From assembly GCA_947489325.1 (NCBI GenBank), contig CANLDA010000010.1, positions 62,001 to 126,000 on the forward strand: a DNA stretch of 64,000 nt, written 5' to 3'. The position numbers and the translations under genes are program-made. Shown piece by piece: positions 36,523-44,071 of the stretch; positions within the stretch are counted from its first letter, which is position 1; each line of letters starts with the position of its first letter. Origin of the DNA: an uncultured Paracoccaceae bacterium. Lineage in GTDB: Bacteria; Pseudomonadota; Alphaproteobacteria; Rhodobacterales; Rhodobacteraceae. The notes beneath the pieces are model-generated. The model was not told where the DNA came from and did not search any database. It saw only the letters and a list, made by a program, of their open reading frames with translations.

Positions 36523-37299
36523 TTAGGCCAAGGGCGTCTGAAAAAGACGACCCACATTTTCCTTGATGTCCTCAATGCCCGCCAACCGCAGCAAGTGCCA
36601 CGCCAGCGCATGGTTGCTGGCCGTTACAGGTTTGCCCAGAATGTCCTCGGCTTCTTGGATAATACCAGCCGTGCGCAAGCTGGTGCACGAGATGAAAACC
36701 CCGTCACACCCTTCGGTCTGACCCACCTCGATCGTCGCTTTCAGAATGGATTCTGGATCGATTTTGCCGACGACAAGGTCGCTTTCTTCGTAAAACGAAC
36801 CCACCACCACGACATCAATCCCCGCCTCAACAAACTTGGCTTGCATGGCATCGGTGACGTCTGGTGAATAGGGCGTTAACAGACCCAACCGCGTCACCCC
36901 AAGCGCCGCTAATGCGGCCTTGGCAGCGCTTAAAGGGTTGGTTGTAGACACACCTGGATGACTTTGTCCGATGATCTTTGCAACCCGTTCTTCTCCGATG
37001 ATTGTTGCGCCCGACGTGCAACCATAACCAATGGATTTCAGCCCCATGTAATCAGGCAAAAGCGCAGCCGCCTTTGGCAGTTCTGCCTCCATCTTGGCCA
37101 ACGTCTCTGGCGTGACAGTCACATCATTTGCCAAACGCGCATGATAAAACGCAACACCGGGAAAATCCGCCAGCTGCCGAAACTCGGCCTCCATTGTTTG
37201 ATCTGATTCTAAGACCAACACTCCAATGCGCGCCCGATCCCCCGCACCCGAGTCGGTTGTGAAATTCAGTCTTTTTATCAACTTATTAGACGCCGTCAT
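36523..37299 (-). CDS. Asp/Glu-racemase-fold enzyme, EutA/arylmalonate decarboxylase/maleate isomerase type
   Basis: A 258-residue protein with the two cysteines of the superfamily: IGYGCTSGATIIGEE (about residue 93) and GVFISCTSLRTAGI (about 206). The CTSG and SCTSLRT wording matches the arylmalonate decarboxylase and maleate cis-trans isomerase branch, which also contains EutA of ectoine catabolism. It is the first gene of a two-gene operon with the DMGDH-like flavoprotein and is divergent from a GntR/HutC regulator. It is a paralogue of 27321-28115, and both accompany an N-methylamine oxidase, so a shared type of reaction in these pathways is likely. The substrate is unknown. Confidence 0.78.
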   Translation of the reverse strand: MTASNKLIKRLNFTTDSGAGDRARIGVLVLESDQTMEAEFRQLADFPGVAFYHARLANDVTVTPETLAKMEAELPKAAALLPDYMGLKSIGYGCTSGATIIGEERVAKIIGQSHPGVSTTNPLSAAKAALAALGVTRLGLLTPYSPDVTDAMQAKFVEAGIDVVVVGSFYEESDLVVGKIDPESILKATIEVGQTEGCDGVFISCTSLRTAGIIQEAEDILGKPVTASNHALAWHLLRLAGIEDIKENVGRLFQTPLA

Positions 37300-37355
37300 C
37301 GTGATGTTTCACCCTTCAGAATTCAGAAGCTCGAGCACATTTTCAGTCACTAAAG

Positions 37356-37377
37356 CATCTTGGTATATACCAAGATG
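37356..37377. promoter_or_regulatory. GntR/HutC operator, perfect 22-bp palindrome
   Basis: The core ATCTTGGTATATACCAAGAT reads the same on both strands, and one further C/G pair extends it to 22 bp. The centre GTATATAC matches the GT-N-TA-N-AC pattern of HutC-subfamily sites. It lies 38 bases before the GntR start and 57 bases from the divergent racemase-like gene, so it can control both. Confidence 0.85.
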
Positions 37378-37414
37378 TGTGATACACAAAGAAAAAGGCC
37401 GGAGCACCCTACAA

Positions 37415-38149
37415 ATGACCCCAACACAGCCCCCACGCTTCAGACAGATTGTCGATCACCTCAGACAACAAATTCTTCACGGTGATTTGTCAGAGCATTC
37501 CGCGCTGCCATCTGAACGCGCCGTAGCCGAAGCGCACAGCGTCAGCAGAATGACCGCACGACGTGCCCTTGAAGCGATGGAAGCAGAGGGGCTTGCCTAT
37601 AGCGCTGAACGCAAGGGGCGTTTTGTGTCACCACAACGGCTGCAATATAACATCAGCAATATGGTCAGCTTTGCCGCCGACCTTCAGGCATCTGGCACCC
37701 CGATTGACATCAACCTGCTGTCCAGCGGCGCAGCCCAAGCCGATGCAAAGATCAGCGCACGCCTGAATGTCCCCGAAGGCACCGAGTTGTGGGAATACAC
37801 CCGCCTGTTTAGCATTCGTGGACATGCGACGTTTCTGGAAACGGAATATGTGATTGCGATGAATTTTCCGGGCCTTTTACAGTGTGACCTGCGACAGTCC
37901 TCTACCAAACTTTTGGAACAACACTTTGGGGTTTATGCCCATACCGGCGACATCACTATTCGGATGCGCGCCTTTCAGACCGAAGAAGCCGAAATGCTGG
38001 GTGTCTCTGCCCATCATGCGGGGATCGAACTGGAGCAACTCATTCATGATGCAGCAGGAACGCCTTTTTGCCTTGGTCGTCAAGTTTGGCGCGGCGAGTT
38101 GGCCGAGTTTTCGGCCCAAGCCATAGTGCATCATTCCCAGAACCTGTGA
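37415..38149 (+). CDS. GntR-family regulator, HutC subfamily
   Basis: A 244-residue regulator. I start it at MTPTQPPRFRQ (ATG 37415, GGAG 10 bases upstream) because an earlier ATG would run through the operator. The N-terminal winged helix reads RQIVDHLRQQILHGDLSEHS, ALPSERAVAEAHSVSRMTAR and RALEAMEAEGLAYSAERKG (about 10-68). The C-terminal UTRA domain follows, with AKISARLNVPEGTELWEYTR and LETEYVIAMNFPG. HutC-type proteins are repressors released by a small catabolic metabolite. The perfect palindrome in the divergent region supports autoregulation and control of the racemase/DMGDH-like operon. Confidence 0.92.
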   Translation: MTPTQPPRFRQIVDHLRQQILHGDLSEHSALPSERAVAEAHSVSRMTARRALEAMEAEGLAYSAERKGRFVSPQRLQYNISNMVSFAADLQASGTPIDINLLSSGAAQADAKISARLNVPEGTELWEYTRLFSIRGHATFLETEYVIAMNFPGLLQCDLRQSSTKLLEQHFGVYAHTGDITIRMRAFQTEEAEMLGVSAHHAGIELEQLIHDAAGTPFCLGRQVWRGELAEFSAQAIVHHSQNL

Positions 38150-38220
38150 GTGTTTCACGTATTTGGTACGTGTGCCCTGCAATCCAATCTGCCCGCCGTA
38201 AGATACCCCCAATCCGGGGG

Positions 38221-39303
38221 TCAGTCACAAAGCTGGCTTGCGACAGGTCGTGAAGCGGATGAAATACCCAGTTCCTTACCCAAATATTGCGAGAATATCA
38301 TGGCCCCTTGCACTGTCAGATGGTCGTCATCATACAGTATTTCGTTGTTGGGCATGTAATCCTCTCGGGCGAAAAATGCATGGGCATCCAAAAATCGAAT
38401 ATTTGCATATTTTTCATCAAGCCCACGATATTCGGCAGCCTCGGCAGGCCAGTCAATCGTGCCAGACACAGCCTCATAAAACTCATGCGAGGTGGGCATC
38501 GCGATCAACAAGATCTGTACGTCTCCGTCTTTGGGCAAACGTGTTGCCAACTCCTCTAGCAATAAGAGGTTATTGGCTTTCGCTTGTGCTGCGGGTTCAC
38601 CATGCTTTTGACTTACGTGTGCATGCCCAAGAACGGTTTTTCTGGCAAAACTCGAAATACATTCGGCCTTAAGAGCATGCCGAAAATACCCGTGACGAAT
38701 ACCTGCTTCATCAGGAGCTTCCCGTTTATTTGGCAAAATCGTGCAGGTGGTTTGCCCCCGTGGTGATAAATGTGCTGTGGAATATTGGCTCACCTTACTG
38801 GTCACCAATCGTCGGGCGGATCGCATGGGTTTTAGGAAATGTTCAATCTTTGCACGCTTGATAAACAGGCGTTCACGAATTGAAACAGAACTTTGCCAAC
38901 GCGGGCTTGGCACATTGGCCATCCACTGTTTCCGGGCAGTTTTCCATTCTGGCACATCGTACGTCAGGGTGCCGGGGCTAACCGGGATCACAATATAGCG
39001 CAGATTTTCTGTATAAGGCATAATCACGCGCGCCTTGAAAAGGCTTGATCGGATATCCATGCGTCCTCCATAAAAGGAGTGTCCACACACACCCACAGAT
39101 GCAAAGTGGATGCCAACGCTATGTGACGACCCCAGCGTGATCATCTCAATATCTTCGGCGGCGTCATAAAAGGTGGCAAGGCGCGTGTCTGGCGCAGTTT
39201 TGGTTGATGACAGCAACCACATCGTGCCCCAGCCAAGCCCCCCGGCAAAACCAGATAAGGCCAGCAAGCAAAAGAGAACGCGGCTAAAACTGAAAATAGA
39301 CAA
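38221..39303 (-). CDS. Membrane-anchored SGNH-type protein, partner of MBOAT acyltransferase
   Basis: A 360-residue protein with an N-terminal membrane anchor (VLFCLLALSGFAGGLGWGTM, about 9-28) and the remainder outside the membrane. SGNH-hydrolase hallmarks are visible: nucleophile Ser in MITLGSSHSVGIHF (about 55-68) and the D-x-x-H pair in YDDDHLTVQGAM (about 327-338). This layout matches AlgX/AlgJ/DltD-like partners that receive an acyl group from an MBOAT protein and transfer it to a glycan or other target. It overlaps the end of the MBOAT gene by 20 bases and is the third gene of the radical SAM operon. It faces the GntR gene tail to tail across 71 bases, with a short GC stem (38205-38221) at the junction. 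Confidence 0.75.
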   Translation of the reverse strand: MSIFSFSRVLFCLLALSGFAGGLGWGTMWLLSSTKTAPDTRLATFYDAAEDIEMITLGSSHSVGIHFASVGVCGHSFYGGRMDIRSSLFKARVIMPYTENLRYIVIPVSPGTLTYDVPEWKTARKQWMANVPSPRWQSSVSIRERLFIKRAKIEHFLKPMRSARRLVTSKVSQYSTAHLSPRGQTTCTILPNKREAPDEAGIRHGYFRHALKAECISSFARKTVLGHAHVSQKHGEPAAQAKANNLLLLEELATRLPKDGDVQILLIAMPTSHEFYEAVSGTIDWPAEAAEYRGLDEKYANIRFLDAHAFFAREDYMPNNEILYDDDHLTVQGAMIFSQYLGKELGISSASRPVASQLCD

Positions 39304-40690
39304 AGCTTTTCTCCTCCGGGCTGCTGAACAAAACGATCAGGGCTGTCAGCCCAAGAACATAGATAATCGACAGACGCGAAGTGTTCGCAATGGCTTCGAC
39401 ATTGAACCGAGAATTGCGACGGATCAGGACATCATTTACAATCACGATCAGGGCCAAGACCACGCCAATCAAGAACTGCGTATTCCCTTTCAGATACATA
39501 ATATCCTCAAGCGCAGCATAAGGTTTGAACAGGGCGCTCAGAACTCTTGAAAGCTGCTCCATATCTATGACGAAAAACAACGGTGCTGATAGGGCAAGGC
39601 ATATCATCAACGCCAACCGCTTTGCCCCGCTGACAAGCCAAGAGGCCGTGATCAGGCGAGGCAGTCGATTTTCCGATAAAACCCAAACGCGCAATACAAT
39701 CCCGTGAAACAGGCCAAACAGGATAAAATTCCACGACGCCCCATGCCACAATCCAATCAGGCACAACATAAAGATCGTACTCAGAGAGCGGAACGGTTCT
39801 GTCGGGCGACGTTTAACAAGTGGAATGTAAACGTAATCAGTGATCCATCGCGTCAAGGAAATATGCCATCGTTGCCAGAATTCGGTTGGTGTCTTGGCAA
39901 AAAACGGTTGGCGAAAGTTTTCTGACAGCGAAATCCCCATGGCGCGTCCCAGCCCTCTTGCCATCAGCGTATATCCATAAAAATCGCAATAGACCTGAAA
40001 CATGGCCGCAAGACAGATGATCCACAGCAGATACCCCGGCTCCGACATTCCAAAGGCACGGGATACAAACTCTGACAGGTTATCGGCCACCGCCACCTTG
40101 ATGAACAAACCCCAAAGAACGATCAACAGACCAGCCCGAAACAGCGCAAAGTCAAACGCAGGAATGGCATTTAGCTGTGGCAACAACTTTCTGGCGCGCT
40201 CAATGGGTCCGGCCACCAGTTGCGGGAAGAAACTGACAAACAACATGTAGGTCAGGAAGTTACGCTCTGGCGTGATTTTGCGTTTATAGACATCCAGCGT
40301 ATAGCCAAGCGTTTGCAGCGTATAAAACGACAATCCAATGGGCAAAATAAGCTCGTGGATAAAGTGTTCTTCACCAGAGATCCGCGACAGTTCTTTGCTG
40401 AAAAAATTCCAGTACTTAAAGTAAATCAAGATGCCCAAATTCAGACCAACAGAGGCCAGCATCCAACGTCGCCGCGCAGGGGCGTGTTCCGTTGCATGAA
40501 TGCGCAAAGAACACGTGTAATCCACCAGCGCTGAAAGAACGATCAGGGGTAGATACCGAATGTCCCACCACCCATAGAAAAACAGGCTCGCCCCCGCAAT
40601 GAACAGCACCGGGAACCGCTGTCCAATCAGCGCATACAGTGGGAAAAAGGCCAATGCAAAAAGAGCAAAATCCAAAGACGCAAATGACAT
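39284..40690 (-). CDS. MBOAT-family O-acyltransferase, AlgI-like
   Basis: A 468-residue polytopic membrane protein with around ten hydrophobic segments. Family motifs: FFPQLVAGPIERARKLLPQL (about 153-172), FWQRWHISLTRWITDYVYIP (about 256-275) and the catalytic His in CLIGLWHGASWNFILFG (about 301-317). AlgI-type proteins move acyl groups from a cytoplasmic donor across the membrane to a periplasmic acceptor with the help of an SGNH partner, here the next gene. It begins 6 bases after the radical SAM gene. No alginate or cellulose synthesis genes are present nearby, so the target molecule is unknown. Confidence 0.9.
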   Translation of the reverse strand: MSFASLDFALFALAFFPLYALIGQRFPVLFIAGASLFFYGWWDIRYLPLIVLSALVDYTCSLRIHATEHAPARRRWMLASVGLNLGILIYFKYWNFFSKELSRISGEEHFIHELILPIGLSFYTLQTLGYTLDVYKRKITPERNFLTYMLFVSFFPQLVAGPIERARKLLPQLNAIPAFDFALFRAGLLIVLWGLFIKVAVADNLSEFVSRAFGMSEPGYLLWIICLAAMFQVYCDFYGYTLMARGLGRAMGISLSENFRQPFFAKTPTEFWQRWHISLTRWITDYVYIPLVKRRPTEPFRSLSTIFMLCLIGLWHGASWNFILFGLFHGIVLRVWVLSENRLPRLITASWLVSGAKRLALMICLALSAPLFFVIDMEQLSRVLSALFKPYAALEDIMYLKGNTQFLIGVVLALIVIVNDVLIRRNSRFNVEAIANTSRLSIIYVLGLTALIVLFSSPEEKSFVYFQF

Positions 40691-40696
40691 GTGCGA

Positions 40697-41806
40697 TTAG
40701 GCTTGCTTTGCCAGAACGCCCACGCGCTCTTGTTGCCACTGATCCCACATTGGCCAGCGATGCCCCTCATATAGGATGTGGAAAATTTCATGCGCATCCA
40801 GAAAATCCACCGCATCCTGATGGGTCATGCCTGCCGAAAGTTTTTGGGCAAAGAAGCCGGGGTAAATCGACGTATAGGTGCGGCAGGTGCGGCAATCTAC
40901 GGAAGGATGTCCACAGGTTTTTTGCGTCTCAGCATCGCCGCCCAGCAATGTGTGGCGATGATCCGGATCACTCCCTGCAAGGCAATTTTTGGGCGCGGTG
41001 TTCCCATCGCTCTCGCCGTGAAAAATGCCCGGTTTGGCAAACACCCACTGCGCCAACGCTTTGGTGAAAACCACGGTTTCTGGATGTGCATCAATCGCGT
41101 TGCAGATCGCCTGCGCCGCGCGTTTGTCATCTGCTGCGCTTAGCACAAGATTATCATCGGGCGTCTCGCTTTGGATAAAGGGATGCGCGACATTGCTGCC
41201 TTGTTGCAAATAATCCGAATAATCGCGCGTAGGGCTGTAGGCCTGGAAGGTGATGGGCGTGCCCAGATTTGCGCAATCCTGCACAACGTGTGCAATGTCA
41301 TCTATATTGTGTGCATTGATGGTATAATTCACGATTGCACGTGGATCCGCCGCCGCCATACGCAAGGACTTCTGATAGCAATCCGCCCCACGCCATGCCT
41401 TGGTCAATGCTTGCGCGCCCCAAACCGAAACAAACAGGCGAAAAGGCAAATCCGGGTCAATCTTGCGGGTGCCATTGGTGTGCACCATACCGGATGACCA
41501 ATGTTTTGCAGCCAGCCGCAACACATCCTGCGTAAGTGCGGGTTCTGCGCCGGCCATTAAAGGGTAAGTGACGCCCCGCGCCTTTTCTTTAGCAAACAAA
41601 GCGTCTTGTTCTTGCAGGTCCACCTCTGCCACGCTTCCGGCAAATCCCCCATCGCGATTGTAAAACAAACATCCTTCGCAGAACAAATTGCACCGGGAAG
41701 AGATGTCATACACACTTGTGACCCGCTCGCGTGAGGCGCGTGCAATACCAAAAATACGGCGATACTTTGGATCGCTACGGATAAGACGTTTTAGCGCATC
41801 ATTCAT
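40697..41806 (-). CDS. Radical SAM enzyme with C-terminal auxiliary cysteine cluster
   Basis: A 369-residue radical SAM protein. The SAM-cluster motif is DISSRCNLFCEGCLFYNRDG (about 34-53), a regular CX3CX2C. GAEPALTQD (about 86-94) is in the GGE-like position. The C-terminal part holds further cysteines (KNCLAGSDPDHR, then TCGHPSVDCRTCRTYTS, about 269-313), spaced like an auxiliary 4Fe-4S cluster of SPASM or twitch type. It leads an operon with an MBOAT acyltransferase and an SGNH partner. Radical SAM chemistry on a lipid, sugar or peptide that is then acylated is a reasonable inference, but I know no described pathway with this set. The ATG at 41806 has no good ribosome-binding site of its own; it directly follows the stop of a tiny leader frame. 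Confidence 0.85.
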   Translation of the reverse strand: MNDALKRLIRSDPKYRRIFGIARASRERVTSVYDISSRCNLFCEGCLFYNRDGGFAGSVAEVDLQEQDALFAKEKARGVTYPLMAGAEPALTQDVLRLAAKHWSSGMVHTNGTRKIDPDLPFRLFVSVWGAQALTKAWRGADCYQKSLRMAAADPRAIVNYTINAHNIDDIAHVVQDCANLGTPITFQAYSPTRDYSDYLQQGSNVAHPFIQSETPDDNLVLSAADDKRAAQAICNAIDAHPETVVFTKALAQWVFAKPGIFHGESDGNTAPKNCLAGSDPDHRHTLLGGDAETQKTCGHPSVDCRTCRTYTSIYPGFFAQKLSAGMTHQDAVDFLDAHEIFHILYEGHRWPMWDQWQQERVGVLAKQA

Positions 41807-41845
41807 TTACAGAAACAATTCATAACCATATGAAAGATAATACAA
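41807..41845 (-). other. Possible leader peptide frame before the radical SAM gene
   Basis: A strong GGGAGGT (about 41853-41859) is followed 7 bases later by a TTG codon opening a 12-codon frame, LYYLSYGYELFL, that ends in TAA immediately before the radical SAM ATG. It has four Tyr and five Leu codons, so it could be a translational-coupling or attenuation leader. It could also be chance: the start is TTG and the frame is very short. Confidence 0.25.
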
Positions 41846-42202
41846 TTTCTTTACCTCCCAATGGATTACCACCTTAAACACATGACATTTCTACCATGCA
41901 ACGCAGCGCATCAAACCAACGCGTCACAGCACAATTTGGTGCCGCATATGCAAGAGAACATAGGTTCTGCGCGTTCCTTTTCTCGTTCATCTTGATTACT
42001 TTAGCAAGTTATCTCTATTTTTACCTCAACTGACAGATGCAAAGTCAGTTTATACGCCCCAGTAAGCCGCACACAAAACAGCGATCTTCTGTAAGGCATT
42101 GCTTTATAGTCATCTATGTCACAGCCAACCGTATGTACGGTGCAATCAACGTCCGCATCTTCTGGCGCACGGGCTGCGGCACAGGCGTCAGGGTTACAGG
42201 TT
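41807..42202. other. Intergenic region upstream of the radical SAM operon
   Basis: About 396 bases between the radical SAM start and the 3' end of a decayed LysR gene. The right half is GC-richer and has short open frames without codon bias. Apart from the ribosome-binding site and tiny leader frame near 41807-41859 I see no gene, palindrome or terminator. The promoter of the radical SAM operon should lie here. Confidence 0.45.
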
Positions 42203-42989
42203 TCAATTCCGCCTGACACCAAAGGCGCAACGGATTGCCTGACACATCGCATCGCAGATCGGCCCGTTTGCACCCGCGGCTCTTTGCAGCACCAGAAACG
42301 TCGCATATCGACTTGGGATGCGCTCAAGCGGGCGCAATCCTTCGGTGTCATCTGAGGCATTTAGCAATCCAGCGGCAAAACCTGCCTGAACAGCGGACCG
42401 CACGCCGACGGCACTCTCGCTTGAAAATACCACCTGATATCCAAGCGCAAGTGCGTCTAACCCAGACAAAGCCTGATCGCGCCACCAGCATTCACGATCA
42501 AAAAGGGCGATTGGCAGGGGGGCAACCTCTGACAGGTCGCAGTCTTTGGCACACATCCAGATCAGGTGATCCTCGCGCAAGACCTCGTCGCGATCACCGG
42601 GGTGTTGCACTTCGTGGATAGCCAAATCCAGAGAACCGTTTCGTAACGCAACATCAAACCCGGACCCAAGCGCACATTGGACTTCCAATTCGACATCCGG
42701 ATGTAGGATGGCAAACTCTGAAATAATACCAGCCAGTTCGCGTCGACTGTGATCATCGGCCATGCCGATCCGAAGTTTGCCTTTCAACCCGCCACCGCGC
42801 AATTCCATCAATGTCGTGTCGAGTGATTGGACAACGTTACGGGCGACCGGGTGCAGTTTTTCTCCAATTACCGTCAAGGCAACTCCACGACCATGACGGC
42901 GAAAAAGGGCCGAGATCAACTGGCATGGTGCACTCCCTACTGCGCTCTGACAAACCGCTTGTCGTGCGCAAGGCGGCGGTGAAGCTCTT
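42203..42989 (-). pseudogene. LysR-family regulator, frameshifted and shortened in the DNA-binding domain
   Basis: The open frame from 42919 down encodes a normal LysR effector domain and the end of the HTH wing (ISALFRRHGRGVALTVIGEKLHP). Further upstream the HTH is recognisable but broken. One frame reads KSFTAALRTTSGLS down to about 42948, and a second frame continues QSAVGSAPCQLISALFRRHG. Together these spell a LysR helix-turn-helix with a two-base loss at about 42948 and roughly seven residues missing before LFRRHG. The first helix and start are not recognisable. A functional DNA-binding protein is therefore unlikely, though a truncated effector-only protein from TTG 42919 cannot be excluded. 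It is divergent from an intact LysR gene. Confidence 0.7.
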
Positions 42990-43092
42990 CTCCTTTGCGC
43001 CGCTCATGCACCCAAGATGTGGAATCCTGTGGTCGTGCGGCATCCTGAAAGTGATAAACGTCACGAGCAACATTTCTCAATAAATTTGACAT
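42937..43092 (-). CDS. Small open frame, 51 aa, doubtful
   Basis: ATG at 43092 with AAGGAG 8 bases upstream opens a 51-residue, charged frame (MSNLLRNVARDVYHFQDAA ... HRRLAHDKRFVRAQ). The ribosome-binding site is good, but the frame overlaps the remains of the LysR helix-turn-helix in another frame, so it is more likely a by-product of that gene's decay than an independent gene. No family recognised. Confidence 0.3.
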   Translation of the reverse strand: MSNLLRNVARDVYHFQDAARPQDSTSWVHERRKGEELHRRLAHDKRFVRAQ

Positions 43093-43199
43093 ATCATTTC
43101 TCCTTGATACTTTGATAATCACTAAATCTTATATAGGTGAATATGCCGCTTTCACGCCAATCAATATGCTTTCCCTTATGTTAGTTCAGGTATCATATA

Positions 43200-44069
43200 A
43201 TGGACTGGTCACGAATACCCTCACTTGCCGCTTTGCGTGCATTCGAAGCTGCGGCACGCCATCAAAGCTTCAGCAAGGCAGCTGCAGAACTGAATGTCAC
43301 CCATGCGGCGATTGCCCATCACGTCCGAAGTCTTGAGGCAGAGTTTTCTCAGAGCTTGATGATCCGCGAGGGGCGCGGAATTGCCACAACGTCAATCGGC
43401 GCCCGGTTGGCCGAGGATTTGCAAACTGGATTTGCAGCAATCGCCGATGGTGTAGAAAATCTTCGCTCTATTGGGGAACAAAGGCCTCTTAACATTGCCG
43501 TAACCCCGGTGTTTGCTGCGAATTGGCTGATGCCACGCATCGGAGAGTTCTGGGCACAGAACCCGGAAATTTCACTGAACATCAATCCCAGTATTGACCT
43601 CGTTGATCTGCGAAAAAGCGGAACGGATATGGCCATCAGATATGGCAACGGAATCTGGCCCAATGTCAGCGCACAGCTTCTTACTGACGGGGATTTCTGG
43701 GTTGTCGCACATCCTGATCTGGTCAAGGACAGAAAGGTGAACTGCCTGTCGGATGTGGTTGGGCTGCCTTGGGTCATGGAACACCAAATGATGGAGCGCA
43801 AAGCCTTGGTCGAACGGGAAGGCGTTGATTTTGACAAGGTAAAGCTGACACTTTTGAACACCAATGCATTGGTGTTGTCAGCTGTTGCAGCCAAACTTGG
43901 GGTTACGGTTCAACCAAAGTCCATCGTTGAGCGTGAAATCGCTTCTGGGGATTTGGTCAAAATATGTGCTCTTCACCAGAAAAACCTTGGTTACTACATG
44001 GTTACTTTGCCGGATCGACAGCCCAAGGGATTACGTGAATTTATTAAGTGGCTTCGATCAAACAAGTGA
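43200..44069 (+). CDS. LysR-family transcriptional regulator, GcvA-like
   Basis: A 289-residue intact LysR regulator. The HTH is at the N terminus (LAALRAFEAAARHQSFSKAA, AELNVTHAAIAHHVRSLEAE, about 9-48), followed by an effector domain with LNIAVTPVFAANWLMPRIGEF, the GcvA-subgroup wording. The ATG at 43200 sits in AT-rich DNA. The neighbouring gene on the left is a decayed LysR, and on the right a convergent beta-lactamase-fold hydrolase ends 2 bases after its stop. Its target cannot be told from position; the carnitine-type island or an unlinked gene are both possible. Confidence 0.9.
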   Translation: MDWSRIPSLAALRAFEAAARHQSFSKAAAELNVTHAAIAHHVRSLEAEFSQSLMIREGRGIATTSIGARLAEDLQTGFAAIADGVENLRSIGEQRPLNIAVTPVFAANWLMPRIGEFWAQNPEISLNINPSIDLVDLRKSGTDMAIRYGNGIWPNVSAQLLTDGDFWVVAHPDLVKDRKVNCLSDVVGLPWVMEHQMMERKALVEREGVDFDKVKLTLLNTNALVLSAVAAKLGVTVQPKSIVEREIASGDLVKICALHQKNLGYYMVTLPDRQPKGLREFIKWLRSNK

Positions 44070-44071
44070 CG

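Noticed and set aside
37226-37414. N-terminal extension of the GntR regulator
   Set aside because: It would contain the perfect operator palindrome and has no helix-turn-helix content; the ATG at 37415 directly precedes the domain.
38205-38221. GC stem ACCCCC/GGGGGT as terminator between GntR and SGNH genes
   Set aside because: Only 6 bp, no U-run, and it overlaps the SGNH stop codon; too weak to list as a terminator.
42001-42360. Open frame of 119 codons (minus strand) at the end of the decayed LysR gene
   Set aside because: It overlaps the LysR effector domain in another frame and has no domain or coding bias.
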